From assembly GCA_001414325.1 (NCBI GenBank), contig LLKB01000005.1:419060-483059 (forward strand): 64,000 bases of DNA, given 5' to 3'. Each line of letters starts with the position of its first letter. The stretch's first letter is position 1. A program made the position numbers and the translations under genes. Of this stretch, positions 36,706-46,953 are shown piece after piece. Source of the DNA: Butyribacter intestini (GTDB taxonomy: Bacteria; Bacillota; Clostridia; Lachnospirales; Lachnospiraceae). The notes beneath the pieces were generated by a model, which was not told the DNA's origin, ran no database searches, and saw nothing but the letters and a program-made list of their open reading frames with translations.

Positions 36706-36718
36706 TGACTATTGGTCA
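36706..36718. promoter_or_regulatory. TetR-type operator (MMPL operon), site 3
   Basis: TGACT-ATT-GGTCA, the mirror image of site 2, lying just upstream of the -35 box. The next ~215 bp (36721-36935) show no gene or clear signal. Confidence 0.6.
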
Positions 36719-36935
36719 TTTTTATCAAAAACACACAAAATTCACATATTTTATGGAATTATTATATCCATAACTCACAAAACAATCATATTTTGTAACA
36801 ACAATACAAATATCAGACAATCATAATCTTCCATCAAGCTGCTAAAATACAGTTATCAAACAAAACAAACTTATTAACAACTTATCTAAATCTTTTTATC
36901 ATCAATCTTTTTATCATCGCCAATAAAAGTAAATT

Positions 36936-37081
36936 GGAGTTTGACACCATAATAAATAATATTAATCGGTATTATGTCGTCGTCAGTACTTAAGGGTGGT
37001 ATTCTCACCCTTTATGTACTGTTACGAACGACAGCATAACGAAAGCGTACCGATGTTATTATTTATTATGAGGCAAACTCC
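36936..37081. repeat. Family A hairpin repeat with variant ends
   Basis: GGAGTTTGACACCATAATAA ... TTATTATGAGGCAAACTCC form the outer stem; the centre contains CGTCGTCAGTACTTA and TTATGTACTGTTACGAACGA as in 59325-59664. It lies 12 bp after the htpG stop and could also terminate that transcript. Confidence 0.75.
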
Positions 37082-37093
37082 TCATAATGTGGT

Positions 37094-39172
37094 TTATTTA
37101 GCAAGCAAAAGCATAATCTCATTACTTCTGTTTACAAACTCCGTCATCTCCTCTGCCTTAAGCGGATGGTTCGCAAGTACGGCAAGGTCATAGAGCTGTT
37201 TGCAGAACATATCAACATTTTCTGCATCCTTATTATTAAGAATATACTGCACAAGTTTGTTTGATGAGTTGAGTACAAGTGTTGCAGAGTCTCCAAACAT
37301 ATCCATGTCCATTCCTGCTCCGCCTGCACTATACATCTTCATCATATCCTGCATACGGCGTGTCTCCTCTGAGAGTGTGAGCATTGATGAAACATTCTCA
37401 TTTTTAAGTTTCTCTACTTTTACTTCAAGATTTTCCTTTCCGAGTGCTTTCTTAAAGATTTCGCTAAGTTCCTCGGTCTCTTTCTTGATAGTCTCCTCGT
37501 CCGCATCGTCCTTCATCGTATCATTAAGACCTGCATCTATACGCTTGAAGCTTACTTTTAAATCACCCTGCTCAAGCTGTGAAATAAATGCCTGGTCAAT
37601 ATTATGACTCAATATAACTGCATTTATATTCTGCTCCTTGAACATATTTACATACTGGCTCTGCTGCTGCATATCAGTTACATAGTAAACTGTCGTTGGT
37701 TCTTCCTCGTTTTCACCGTCTTTATTTTCTGATGCATCTGTGTTTTCCGTATTTTCAGCAGTATTTTCCTTTGTATCTCCGTCTTTTTCTTTGACTGCAT
37801 CGACATATTCAGGAAGCGTGATATATTTATCATTTAAGTCCTTAAAGATGATATAATCTGACATCTTTTCTCTGAACTTACTGTCTTTTAAGCATCCGTA
37901 TTTGATGAATGGGCTTATATCTTCCCAGTATTTCTCATAATTTTCTTTGTCTACTTTATACATTCCTGAAAGCTTGTCGGCAACTTTCTTTGTAATATAA
38001 TCAGAAATCTTCTTTACAAAACCGTCATTTTGCAATGCACTTCTTGAAACATTGAGCGGAAGGTCAGGACAGTCGATAACACCCTTAAGAAGCATCAGGA
38101 ACTCTGGAATAACTTCCTTGATATTATCAGCGATAAATACCTGATTATTGTAAAGTTTAATAACACCCTCAAGATTGTCATACTCCGTATTTACCTTAGG
38201 GAAGTATAAGATACCTTTAAGGTTGAACGGATAATCCATATTCAAATGAATCCAGAAAAGAGGCTCCTTGTAGTCATTAAAGACTGATCTATAAAATTCC
38301 TTGTATTCATCATCTGTGCAATCATTAGGATGTTTCATCCAAAGCGGAGTTGTCGTGCTGATAGAAACAGGTCTTTTATTTATCTTTACTTTTTCTTTGC
38401 GTGGTGATACCTCGACAACTTCTTTTTCTCCGTTCTCATTTTCTCTTTCCTCTGTCTTTGCTTCCTCGACAATGTTTTCAACTACAACATCATCTTCACG
38501 GAGTTCTTCCTTATCTATAGTCTCATACTCCTGCTCGGCTCCCTCTTTTGAAAGGAATATCTCTACAGGCATAAATGAACAGTATTTTGTAAGAACCTCT
38601 CTTACACGGTACTCATTTGCAAATTCTAAGCTGTCCTCTGAGAGGTAAAGTGTGATAGTCGTACCTATCTCTTTTTTGTCTCCCTCTGACATTTCAAAGT
38701 TGATTCCACCCTCTGACTCCCAGCGTACAGGTGTTGCTCCCTCTTTCCATGACAATGTGTCGATAGTAACTCTGTCGGCTACCATAAATGCTGAATAAAA
38801 ACCAAGTCCAAAGTGTCCTATTATCTGCTCCTCATTTGCCTTGTCCTTATATTTTTCAAGGAAGTCAGTAGCACCTGAAAATGCGACCTGATTTATGTAC
38901 TCGTCAACCTCATCCTCAGTCATACCAAGACCGGTATCAGTGAATGAAAGACTCTTTCCTTCAGTATCAACAACAACCTGAATACTTGGCTTGTAATCAT
39001 CAGGAAGTGTGTATTCTCCCATAATATCAAGCTTTTTAAGCTTTGTAATCGCATCACATCCGTTTGATACAAGCTCACGGATAAATATATCATGGTCTGA
39101 ATAAAGCCATTTCTTTATAATAGGAAACATATTTTCTGATTCAATTGATAAACTGCCTTTTCTGCTCTGCAT
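37094..39172 (-). CDS. htpG: Molecular chaperone HtpG (Hsp90)
   Basis: 692 residues. N-terminal GHKL ATPase with SNGCDAITKLKKL, the nucleotide-binding DTGLGMTEDE and HFGLGFYSAFMVADRV; middle domain NLKGILYFP and PLNVSRSALQNDG (catalytic Arg loop); C-terminal dimerisation region. Two acidic low-complexity inserts (about 225-265 and 465-500, the latter DTKENTAENTENTDASENK) make it longer than E. coli HtpG (624). It folds or remodels client proteins in the cytosol. A perfect CIRCE element 160 bp upstream points to HrcA control. Confidence 0.96.
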   Translation of the reverse strand: MQSRKGSLSIESENMFPIIKKWLYSDHDIFIRELVSNGCDAITKLKKLDIMGEYTLPDDYKPSIQVVVDTEGKSLSFTDTGLGMTEDEVDEYINQVAFSGATDFLEKYKDKANEEQIIGHFGLGFYSAFMVADRVTIDTLSWKEGATPVRWESEGGINFEMSEGDKKEIGTTITLYLSEDSLEFANEYRVREVLTKYCSFMPVEIFLSKEGAEQEYETIDKEELREDDVVVENIVEEAKTEERENENGEKEVVEVSPRKEKVKINKRPVSISTTTPLWMKHPNDCTDDEYKEFYRSVFNDYKEPLFWIHLNMDYPFNLKGILYFPKVNTEYDNLEGVIKLYNNQVFIADNIKEVIPEFLMLLKGVIDCPDLPLNVSRSALQNDGFVKKISDYITKKVADKLSGMYKVDKENYEKYWEDISPFIKYGCLKDSKFREKMSDYIIFKDLNDKYITLPEYVDAVKEKDGDTKENTAENTENTDASENKDGENEEEPTTVYYVTDMQQQSQYVNMFKEQNINAVILSHNIDQAFISQLEQGDLKVSFKRIDAGLNDTMKDDADEETIKKETEELSEIFKKALGKENLEVKVEKLKNENVSSMLTLSEETRRMQDMMKMYSAGGAGMDMDMFGDSATLVLNSSNKLVQYILNNKDAENVDMFCKQLYDLAVLANHPLKAEEMTEFVNRSNEIMLLLAK

Positions 39173-39293
39173 AATAAAATCTCTCCTTTACTTTTATATT
39201 CACTATAATCAGCCCTTTTCCACAGGACTTTTATCTACGATTTATTTCGTCAGCAATCATTGTCATCGACTGCTAACAGCTTTCACAAAGAGT

Positions 39294-39322
39294 ATAATAA
39301 TACGATATTAAAAAAATGTCAA
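39294..39322 (-). promoter_or_regulatory. Promoter of htpG
   Basis: Minus strand: TTGACA (39322-39317), 17-bp spacer, TATTAT (39299-39294). Leader of about 115 nt to the ATG. Confidence 0.75.
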
Positions 39323-39329
39323 GAAAAAA

Positions 39330-39356
39330 TTAGCACTCTTTTGAAAAGAGTGCTAA
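39330..39356. promoter_or_regulatory. CIRCE element (HrcA operator)
   Basis: TTAGCACTC-N9-GAGTGCTAA, a full match to the CIRCE consensus. It lies directly upstream of the -35 box of the htpG promoter, not downstream of the start point where CIRCE often sits. Confidence 0.93.
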
Positions 39357-39440
39357 TTTATGTTTTTCTGATTAAAGACGGCTTGTTCCCCGCCTGATTA
39401 TTATCCTATGCAATATAAACATAAAATTTTCCTAATTGTC

Positions 39441-41468
39441 TTAAAATAGCGTTGTAACTTCTCCTACAACTTTTTCTCCACAATTCCCCTTAGAATCATA
39501 TGCAGTAACCGCATACTCGTAAGTAGTACCTGAATTTGCAAAAATATCGTTGTAAGACTGTGCCGTATTTGTGTTGAGCATTGCTATATAAGTCCATGTC
39601 TTAGTGCCTTTAACTCGTCTATAAACATTACAGTAAGATGTATATGAATTTGCCATCCAGCTTATCTTTACACCATTCATTGTTGCCTGAAGTCCAGTTA
39701 TCGCTGCCATTGAATTTTTAGAATATACTGTAAGTTTCTTTTTCCGGCTTCCTACCGTAAATTGAAGCTTTGCGTTAAACACCTGATTTTCCTTAAATTT
39801 AACAAGCCATTTATCATATGATATGGCACCGCTCTTGGCATTCACCTTAAGTTTCTTTGTTTTCCATGTTGGAAATATCTTTGCAACAACATTCATATTT
39901 TTTACTGCAGTTCGGTTTATCTTGCTTATATCTGTATATCCGTCCTGGCTTACAAGTTTTATTTTAACTTTGGTTGACGGTTTCTTTACATATCCGAGTA
40001 CATAACATATATTGTTTGCCGCATCTCTTCCAAGTTCATTATACGCAAGCTGTGTATAATGTATTGTACTGTGTATTTGATTTAATGATGTAGGCAGTTT
40101 CAATGATTTACTTCTTGTCTTATTATATGAAGTATATTTCGCATTGGTTTTATACTTATTTTTGAAATAACTTTTTACTGTATTATCCGTAAGCCACACT
40201 TCTGACAACTGGCTTGCGAGAAAAATGTCCTTATATGCCGCTTTACCTGAATTACACATATAATACTGTGCTTTTCTAGGACCTGTCAGCTCAAGGTCAG
40301 CAAGTGATGTCGGTTTTCTGTGCGATCTTACCATAAGTATTCCGCCAAACTCAAGTTTCTTATTTACATACTTATAATCTTTCGCACTGCTTCCCTTAAG
40401 CTGTTTCTTTAATGCTCTGTGCATTTTCATATAATATGTGAGATATTTTCCGGCTTTCATCTTAAAATCCTGTTCTCCCTGAAGCCAGAAATATCCTTTA
40501 TGGCTGAGCTTATAATGTCCGGCTTTTATCTCATTATTAAGGGTACGCTCACAGGCTTTATAAAGTGCTACAGCCTGCCAGAAATTATTATCTTTTCCCG
40601 CTTTCGGCTGCCATGTAGTAATAGAACTTCCGCCATGTGCCGCATTTACAACCCATACTTTTTCCTTTAATTTATTTGTCCACTGGTTTGCCAATGCACT
40701 GTCAATACCTGATTTTGCCTTTGCCCCGCTTGCAGAAGTAAGATTATTTGTCCTGCACCACTCATAATCCGAACTGTTATCGGTAAGAGATTTTGGAACA
40801 AACTTCGATGCATTTGCGACTGAAAGTGCCGGTGATGTTTTACTCCAATTTGCAACTCTTTTATAATGAGAACGACATGACGGACCATATGTATTATAAA
40901 CTTTTCCTGCACTGTTTAATATGGCATTATTTGTATATTCTGCATTCGTTTTATCATCACTATGGCTTCCCTCCATATTACTCTGACCTATAAGTAACAA
41001 AAGACTTATCTTTGCCGGCCTGACTAATACTCCATAAGTTGTTCCATCCTTAAGCTCAACTACAGCTTTTCCACAACCTACCGCAAATATCTTTTTATGG
41101 TTGCTGTTTGCCACACTAACAATTTTTCTGTCTTTTTGTCCTGTTGTAGCATTAGTCGATACAACATTTTCTGTAGCTATTCTTCTTATCTCTTTATTAA
41201 AGGTATGCCTGTCATCATATTTTAATGTAATTTTCTTTTTTGTCTTGGCATAACTCACTAATGGAGGAAGTGTTGTGTTCTCCGGTTCTGCCGTCGGTTC
41301 CGGACTCGCTGTATTCTCCGGATTTTCAGTTTCCGAAGGTTTCTTCGTCTGTACCACTATATCATTATCGGTATCTGCTGATGCCTTTTGGTTATTCAAG
41401 ATATATCCTGCCACTCCGAATAACATACATATTGCTGCTATTAAAATAATCTGTTTTTTTAATTTCAT
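39441..41468 (-). CDS. Secreted SGNH-type (sialate O-acetylesterase-like) esterase with Fn3-like domain
   Basis: 675 residues. N-terminal signal or anchor (IILIAAICMLFGVAGYIL), a Pro/Glu/Thr-rich linker (about 40-75), a small beta domain (to about 150), then an SGNH hydrolase: nucleophile S163 in LIGQSNMEGS, oxyanion Gly in AAHGGSSITTW, Asn/Gln block FWLQGEQDF, and late IHSTIHYTQLAYNELG for the His. C-terminal beta domains end in a fibronectin-III-like fold (ITGLQATMNGVKISW...YEYAVTAYDSKGN). Such enzymes remove acetyl groups from glycans at the cell surface. It stands alone. Substrate unknown. Confidence 0.82.
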   Translation of the reverse strand: MKLKKQIILIAAICMLFGVAGYILNNQKASADTDNDIVVQTKKPSETENPENTASPEPTAEPENTTLPPLVSYAKTKKKITLKYDDRHTFNKEIRRIATENVVSTNATTGQKDRKIVSVANSNHKKIFAVGCGKAVVELKDGTTYGVLVRPAKISLLLLIGQSNMEGSHSDDKTNAEYTNNAILNSAGKVYNTYGPSCRSHYKRVANWSKTSPALSVANASKFVPKSLTDNSSDYEWCRTNNLTSASGAKAKSGIDSALANQWTNKLKEKVWVVNAAHGGSSITTWQPKAGKDNNFWQAVALYKACERTLNNEIKAGHYKLSHKGYFWLQGEQDFKMKAGKYLTYYMKMHRALKKQLKGSSAKDYKYVNKKLEFGGILMVRSHRKPTSLADLELTGPRKAQYYMCNSGKAAYKDIFLASQLSEVWLTDNTVKSYFKNKYKTNAKYTSYNKTRSKSLKLPTSLNQIHSTIHYTQLAYNELGRDAANNICYVLGYVKKPSTKVKIKLVSQDGYTDISKINRTAVKNMNVVAKIFPTWKTKKLKVNAKSGAISYDKWLVKFKENQVFNAKLQFTVGSRKKKLTVYSKNSMAAITGLQATMNGVKISWMANSYTSYCNVYRRVKGTKTWTYIAMLNTNTAQSYNDIFANSGTTYEYAVTAYDSKGNCGEKVVGEVTTLF

Positions 41469-41597
41469 AATAATATTTAATCCCTATCCCTTTATTTCTT
41501 AATTATCATAAATACTGAGGCTGAAATGATATTATCAGCCTCAGCTTGAGTTTAATCTTAGTATATATTTATGTCATTTTTTTGCAAATCATATGAC

Positions 41598-41772
41598 TTT
41601 ATTTTGCCACTATGTTTTAGTGTTTGCCCCGTGCGGTACAAACACTAAAGATTACAGCCTGTTTTAAATGCATCTTCGATGCATGAGGCTGTAATCTGAC
41701 AAAAATTTAATTCTTTGGCGTATAGCCTGACAGCAAGTGTCAGGCTTACGGATTTATTTTGCCACTATGTTT
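41598..41772. repeat. 20-bp duplication of the leuS 3' end bounding a hairpin-rich segment
   Basis: TTTATTTTGCCACTATGTTT occurs at 41753-41772 (leuS stop and last codons) and again at 41598-41617. The 135 bp between hold three inverted repeats: AGTGTTTG/CAAACACT, ATTACAGCCT/AGGCTGTAAT, and GCCTGACA/TGTCAGGC (41725-41745). The last lies 9 bp after the leuS stop and may be its terminator, though the T tract is poor. Confidence 0.75.
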
Positions 41773-44177
41773 ACAATTCTTCCCGGTACATAAATTTCTT
41801 TGATGATGTTCTTTCCGTCAAGTCTGTCGCCAAGTGCTTCTTTTGCTCTCGCAAGTACATCGTCTTTGGCATCGTCTTTTCCGATTGAAAGTGTTACTTT
41901 TGTCTTTCCGTTTATCTGAACGGCTATCTCTACGGTTGACTCTACAGTCTTTGCTTCTTCATACTCAGGCCATGACTGCTCGTAAAGTCTGCCCTCACCT
42001 CCTATTATCTCCCAGATTTCTTCTGTTATATGAGGTGCTACAGGATTGAGAAGTGTGATGAGCGTCTTGTACTCGCCAAGTGTAATACTGTTCTTCTTAT
42101 AAAAGTCATTTATAAGTGCCATCATTGCGGCTATAGCAGTATTGTACTTGAGGTTTTCAAAGTCACTGCTTACTTTCTTTATTGTCTGATGCATCTTTGT
42201 CTCAAGGTCTTTTGAATAACCGTCATTGTCTTTATCAAGCATTGTCTGAAGTTTCCATACTCTGTCGAGGAAACGGCGGCATCCTTTTACACCATCATCT
42301 GACCAAGATGCACTGAGGTCAAATGCTCCGATGAACATCTCGTAAGTACGAAGTGTATCTGCTCCGTATTCTTTTACAATATCGTCAGGATTGATTACAT
42401 TTCCGCGTGATTTACTCATCTTCTCGCCGTTTTCACCAAGGATCATACCATGAGATGTTCTCTTCTGGTATGGTTCAGGAGTAGGCACAACACCCTCATC
42501 ATAGAGGAATTTATGCCAGAAACGGGAGTAGAGAAGATGGAGTGTAGTATGCTCCATACCACCGTTGTACCAGTCAACAGGAAGCCAGTATTTAAGTGCT
42601 TCAGGGCTTGCAAGTGCCTCTGTATTTGTCGGGTCAGTATATCTCAAGAAATACCATGATGAACCCGCCCACTGTGGCATTGTATCTGTTTCTCTCTTTG
42701 CAGGACCTCCACAGCAAGGGCAAGTTGTATTCACCCAGTCTGTCATTGCCGCAAGCGGTGACTCTCCATTGTCAGTAGGCATATAGCTGTCTACCTCAGG
42801 AAGTAAAAGAGGAAGTTCACTCTCATCAAGAGGTACATAACCGCATTTATCACAATGTACGATTGGAATAGGCTCGCCCCAGTATCTCTGTCTTGAGAAT
42901 ACCCAGTCACGGAGTTTATAATTTACCTTGCGGTTACCAATCTTTTTCTCTGTAAGGAAATCTTTTACTTTCTCCTTAGCTTCTTCTACTGTAAGTCCTG
43001 TAAGGAAACCTGAATTTATCATCTTTCCTGTTGCCACATCAGTAAATGCAGCCGCATCTATATCCACAGGTCCCTCACTTCCCTCAACAACCTGAATCAT
43101 AGGAAGTGAGAATTTCTTTGCAAATTCCCAGTCACGGTCATCGTGTGCAGGAACTGCCATGATAGCACCTGTTCCGTATGTCATAAGTACATAATCAGAA
43201 ATCCAGATAGGAATTTCCGTATCATTTATAGGATTTATAGCTGTAAGTCCATCAAGAACAACACCGGTCTTGTCTTTTGCAAGTTCTGTACGCTCAAAGT
43301 CAGACTTTCTTGATGCCATCTCTCTGTATTCCACAATGGCATCCCAGTTTTTAATCTTATCCTTATACTTGTCAATGATAGGATGCTCAGGTGAAACGAC
43401 CATGTAAGTCGCACCAAAAAGTGTGTCAGGTCTTGTAGTATAAACACGAAGTTTATCCTCTTTATCTTTAATTCTGAAATCAACCTCCGCACCCTCTGAA
43501 CGGCCAATCCAGTTTCTCTGTGAAGTCTTTACTCGCTCGATATAATCTACATCGTTAAGTCCCTCTAAGAGTTTGTCAGCATAATTTGTAATCTTAAGCA
43601 TCCACTCACTCTTAACCTTGCGGACTACCGGAGAACCACATCTCTCGCATACACCGTTTACAACTTCCTCATTTGCAAGTCCTACCTTACATGATGTACA
43701 CCAGTTGATAGGCATTTCTTTTTTATATGCAAGTCCTGCATTAAAGAGTTTGAGAAAAATCCACTGTGTCCATTTGTAATAATCAGGGTCAGTCGTGTTT
43801 ATCTCTCTGTCCCAGTCAAAAGAATAACCGAGTGAATGAAGCTGCTCTTTAAATCTTGCAACATTCTTCTTAGTAACCTCTTTTGGATGAACTTTATTCT
43901 TGATAGCATAGTTTTCAGTAGGAAGACCAAATGCATCCCATCCCATAGGATATAATACATTGTATCCCTGCATTCTGCGTTTTCTTGCTACTATATCAAG
44001 AGCCGTATATGGACGAGGATGTCCTACATGAAGTCCCTGTCCTGACGGATAAGGGAACTCAACAAGTGCATAAAACTTTGGCTTTGTATAATCATTTTCT
44101 GTCTTAAAAGCCTTTTCGTCGTCCCATATCTTCTGCCATTTTTTCTCCACCGTATGGTGGTTATACATATCTGCCAT
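41754..44177 (-). CDS. leuS: Leucyl-tRNA synthetase
   Basis: 807 residues from ATG 44177, with GGAGG 5 nt upstream; the frame is open a further 50 codons into the PAP2 gene but has no family similarity there. HIGH signature HVGHPRP near residue 48, zinc-binding cysteines, an editing (CP1) domain with [15 protein letters not shown] and [18 protein letters not shown], and [10 protein letters not shown]. Bacterial-type LeuRS. It begins 40 bp after the PAP2 stop, so the two may be co-transcribed. No T-box leader is visible. Confidence 0.96.
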   Translation of the reverse strand: MADMYNHHTVEKKWQKIWDDEKAFKTENDYTKPKFYALVEFPYPSGQGLHVGHPRPYTALDIVARKRRMQGYNVLYPMGWDAFGLPTENYAIKNKVHPKEVTKKNVARFKEQLHSLGYSFDWDREINTTDPDYYKWTQWIFLKLFNAGLAYKKEMPINWCTSCKVGLANEEVVNGVCERCGSPVVRKVKSEWMLKITNYADKLLEGLNDVDYIERVKTSQRNWIGRSEGAEVDFRIKDKEDKLRVYTTRPDTLFGATYMVVSPEHPIIDKYKDKIKNWDAIVEYREMASRKSDFERTELAKDKTGVVLDGLTAINPINDTEIPIWISDYVLMTYGTGAIMAVPAHDDRDWEFAKKFSLPMIQVVEGSEGPVDIDAAAFTDVATGKMINSGFLTGLTVEEAKEKVKDFLTEKKIGNRKVNYKLRDWVFSRQRYWGEPIPIVHCDKCGYVPLDESELPLLLPEVDSYMPTDNGESPLAAMTDWVNTTCPCCGGPAKRETDTMPQWAGSSWYFLRYTDPTNTEALASPEALKYWLPVDWYNGGMEHTTLHLLYSRFWHKFLYDEGVVPTPEPYQKRTSHGMILGENGEKMSKSRGNVINPDDIVKEYGADTLRTYEMFIGAFDLSASWSDDGVKGCRRFLDRVWKLQTMLDKDNDGYSKDLETKMHQTIKKVSSDFENLKYNTAIAAMMALINDFYKKNSITLGEYKTLITLLNPVAPHITEEIWEIIGGEGRLYEQSWPEYEEAKTVESTVEIAVQINGKTKVTLSIGKDDAKDDVLARAKEALGDRLDGKNIIKEIYVPGRIVNIVAK

Positions 44178-44217
44178 TTTATCCTCCATTTCTATTTCAT
44201 GTACTCCCGGAATCATA

Positions 44218-44745
44218 CTACAAAAGTAAAAATATAAACATAGCCATACTGCACACACAACCAATGACTGCACCTGCGATAACATCTTTAGGAAAATGTA
44301 CTCCCATGATAACCCTGATAATTGCAAGAAACAGTCCCATTATAAGAATTATTGTTCCTAATATCTTATTTATAACCCATATCGAACCGCCTATGACAAA
44401 TATCGAGAATACATGGCGGCTCGGAAAAGAAAGACCATTTGTATCTTTCTTTATAAGAGGTTTAAAGCCGTACAGTTCATATGGTCTTTTAGCATTTATC
44501 TTTTCCCTTAACTTGCTCAGCAAAACAAAGAACAGTGCCGGAACTATGATAAGTCCTGCGACAAGTTTATATTCCCTGCTCACAACAAGCCAGCCTATCT
44601 CGACAAAATATAAAAATGCAGTAAGAACCGTAAGTATCTTTCCAAATATATCTATAACTATCGGGACTGCTTTTTTTCTGCCAAGCAGTCCTATTATCTT
44701 TTCATATGTCTCTTTTTTCAAAACATCCTCCGGACTCATACTCAT
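44218..44745 (-). CDS. PAP2-superfamily membrane phosphatase
   Basis: 175 residues, five or six TM helices. The three phosphatase motifs are visible: [13 protein letters not shown] (motif 1), LSFPSRH (motif 2) and [15 protein letters not shown] (motif 3; Arg, His nucleophile, Asp). Members dephosphorylate undecaprenyl diphosphate or phosphatidic acid at the membrane. BacA-independent undecaprenyl-PP recycling is a reasonable guess. It is upstream of and close to leuS. Confidence 0.9.
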   Translation of the reverse strand: MSMSPEDVLKKETYEKIIGLLGRKKAVPIVIDIFGKILTVLTAFLYFVEIGWLVVSREYKLVAGLIIVPALFFVLLSKLREKINAKRPYELYGFKPLIKKDTNGLSFPSRHVFSIFVIGGSIWVINKILGTIILIMGLFLAIIRVIMGVHFPKDVIAGAVIGCVCSMAMFIFLLL

Positions 44746-44768
44746 ATAACAATCTTAATCATTATTGC

Positions 44769-44837
44769 TGCTCACACACTGCGATGTGACGTTAGCCATA
44801 TAACATTTAACTGCCATTACTGTTCACACACTGCGAT
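44769..44837. repeat. Two direct repeats of TGYTCACACACTGCGAT
   Basis: Copies at 44769-44785 and 44821-44837, 52 bp apart, between aspS and the PAP2 gene. They could be regulator sites or a small duplication; no other copy was noticed in the window. Confidence 0.4.
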
Positions 44838-44889
44838 ACGACTATCATCATTATAACAACTGCAAATTGTTACCAGAGTAATATCATGC

Positions 44890-46686
44890 TTACTGTTCCT
44901 GCTCCGATTTTGCAATTTCAAGACTGAGTTCCTCAAGCTGCTTGTCATCGACAACATTAGGGGCATCTGTCATAAGACATGACGCATCCTTAATCTTAGG
45001 GAATGCAATAACATCTCTGATGCTGTCCTCGTGTGCCATTATCATGACAAGTCTGTCAAGACCATAGGCCAGTCCTGCGTGTGGCGGTACTCCATACTTA
45101 AACGCATCGAGAAGGAAACCGAACTGCTCGTGTGCTTTCTCATCAGTAAATCCAAGTGCACGAAGCATCTTCTCCTGAACATCATCCTGATGGATACGAA
45201 TAGAACCTCCACCAATCTCTGTTCCGTTAAGAACAATGTCATATGCTCTCGCACGAACTTTTTCAGGATTTGACTCAAGGTACTGAATATCATCCTCGAA
45301 CGGCATAGTGAACGGATGGTGCATTGCAAGGTATCTTCCCTGTTCTTCTGAATACTCAAACTCAGGGAACTCTGTAACCCAGAGGAATTTGTAAACATTC
45401 TTGTCAAGAAGGTCAAGATTTTTTGCAATCTCAAGTCTTAAGTTTCCAAGTACATCCCATACTATCTTATTCTTGTCGGCTGCAAATAAGAGAAGGTCAC
45501 CTGGTTCACCCTCCATCGCATCAACAAGAGCCTTAAGCTCATCATCAGTCATAAATTTAGCAAATGATGACTTGTATGTTCCATCCTCATTTATTGCAAG
45601 GTATGCAAGACCTTTTGCACCGAAGTCCTTTGCAAACTTAACAAGTGCGTCAATCTTCTTACGAGGCATACCGCCCTGTCCCTTTGCATTGATACCACGG
45701 ACTGAACCTCCGTTTTCAAGTGCTCCGGTAAATACGCCAAAACCACATCCCTTAACTACTTCTGAGACATCCTTTAACTCCATTCCGAAGCGGAGGTCAG
45801 GCTTGTCTGAACCAAATCTGTCCATTGCCTCCTGCCATGTCATTCTCTGAATAGGAAGCTCTATATCAACATCAAGAATTTCCTTGAAAAGTTTCTGTAA
45901 AAGTCTTTCATTTACATCCATAACATCATCTTCATCTACAAATGAAAGCTCCATGTCAACCTGTGTAAACTCAGGCTGTCTGTCTGCTCTAAGGTCCTCA
46001 TCCCTGAAACATCTTGCAAGCTGGAAATATCTGTCATAGCCAGAACACATAAGAAGCTGCTTAAAAAGCTGTGGTGACTGTGGCAGTGCATAAAATGTTC
46101 CCGGATGCACACGGCTTGGCACAAGATAATCTCTTGCACCCTCAGGTGTAGACTTTGTGAGCATAGGTGTCTCTATCTCTAAAAATCCCTCATCGGCAAG
46201 AAACTGACGAATCAATGTTGCAACCTTACTTCTCATAATGAGATTTCTCTGAAGATCAGGTCTTCTAAGGTCGAGATAACGGTATTTTAATCTGAGTTCC
46301 TCTTTTGTCTTGCTGTCCGCTTCGATAGGGAACGGTGGTGTATCTGACTCAGAAAGAACACGCAGTTCTTCTGCACGAAGCTCGATGGCACCTGTGGCAA
46401 GATTTTCATTAACCGCACCTGAACGTGCCGTAACCTTACCTTTAACAGCTATGACAAACTCACTTCTAAGCTTCTCTGCCTTTGCGAAATCAGCTTCATT
46501 TATCTCTCCATCTTCAAAGATAACCTGTAATATTCCTGAACGGTCACGCATATCAACAAAGATGATACCACCTTTATTTCTCTGCTTCTGAACCCATCCC
46601 ATCATAGTGACTTCTTCACCAATATTTTTTTCACTTAACTCGGCACATCTGCAAGTACGCTTCATGCCTCTCATTGATTCAGCCAT
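44890..46686 (-). CDS. aspS: Aspartyl-tRNA synthetase
   Basis: 598 residues, the bacterial class II type. N-terminal OB fold (MGWVQKQRNKGGIIFVDMRD), catalytic core with motif 2 YFQLARCFRDEDLRADRQPE, a GAD insertion domain, and motif 3 GLAYGLDRLVMIM. Charges tRNA-Asp. GGAGG precedes the start. Promoter at 46747-46775. In related genomes aspS often follows relA, an MBL hydrolase, hemZ and hisS; here hisS is absent and an HD-GYP gene stands in that place. Confidence 0.96.
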   Translation of the reverse strand: MAESMRGMKRTCRCAELSEKNIGEEVTMMGWVQKQRNKGGIIFVDMRDRSGILQVIFEDGEINEADFAKAEKLRSEFVIAVKGKVTARSGAVNENLATGAIELRAEELRVLSESDTPPFPIEADSKTKEELRLKYRYLDLRRPDLQRNLIMRSKVATLIRQFLADEGFLEIETPMLTKSTPEGARDYLVPSRVHPGTFYALPQSPQLFKQLLMCSGYDRYFQLARCFRDEDLRADRQPEFTQVDMELSFVDEDDVMDVNERLLQKLFKEILDVDIELPIQRMTWQEAMDRFGSDKPDLRFGMELKDVSEVVKGCGFGVFTGALENGGSVRGINAKGQGGMPRKKIDALVKFAKDFGAKGLAYLAINEDGTYKSSFAKFMTDDELKALVDAMEGEPGDLLLFAADKNKIVWDVLGNLRLEIAKNLDLLDKNVYKFLWVTEFPEFEYSEEQGRYLAMHHPFTMPFEDDIQYLESNPEKVRARAYDIVLNGTEIGGGSIRIHQDDVQEKMLRALGFTDEKAHEQFGFLLDAFKYGVPPHAGLAYGLDRLVMIMAHEDSIRDVIAFPKIKDASCLMTDAPNVVDDKQLEELSLEIAKSEQEQ

Positions 46687-46746
46687 TTTGTCTTGTCCTC
46701 CAATATCTGTAACTCTTAATTGTCTAATAAAACTCTCTAATCTAGC

Positions 46747-46775
46747 AGTATAACAGATTTTTTACTGTTTGTGAA
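46747..46775 (-). promoter_or_regulatory. Promoter of aspS
   Basis: Minus strand: TTCACA (46775-46770), 17-bp spacer, TATACT (46752-46747), about 60 bp before the start. The remaining gap up to 46953 holds no gene I can support. Confidence 0.65.
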
Positions 46776-46953
46776 GTGGCGAGAAATGGATTTTTTAATA
46801 CAAAAGACTTCTCGTAAATCCTACAAGTTCCTCCCTATATCCGTTTACATAAGCTTCCCACATTGGTGTATCGTACTAATCAACGAACTACTTCACGAGC
46901 ATTTTTCTATACATTCAAAAAGCCCATTCGATTTACAAATGAGCAAAAACTTT

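Noticed and set aside
44178-44327. 50-residue N-terminal extension of leuS
   Set aside because: It overlaps the PAP2 gene, is hydrophobic in the wrong frame, and a GGAGG site marks the ATG at 44177.
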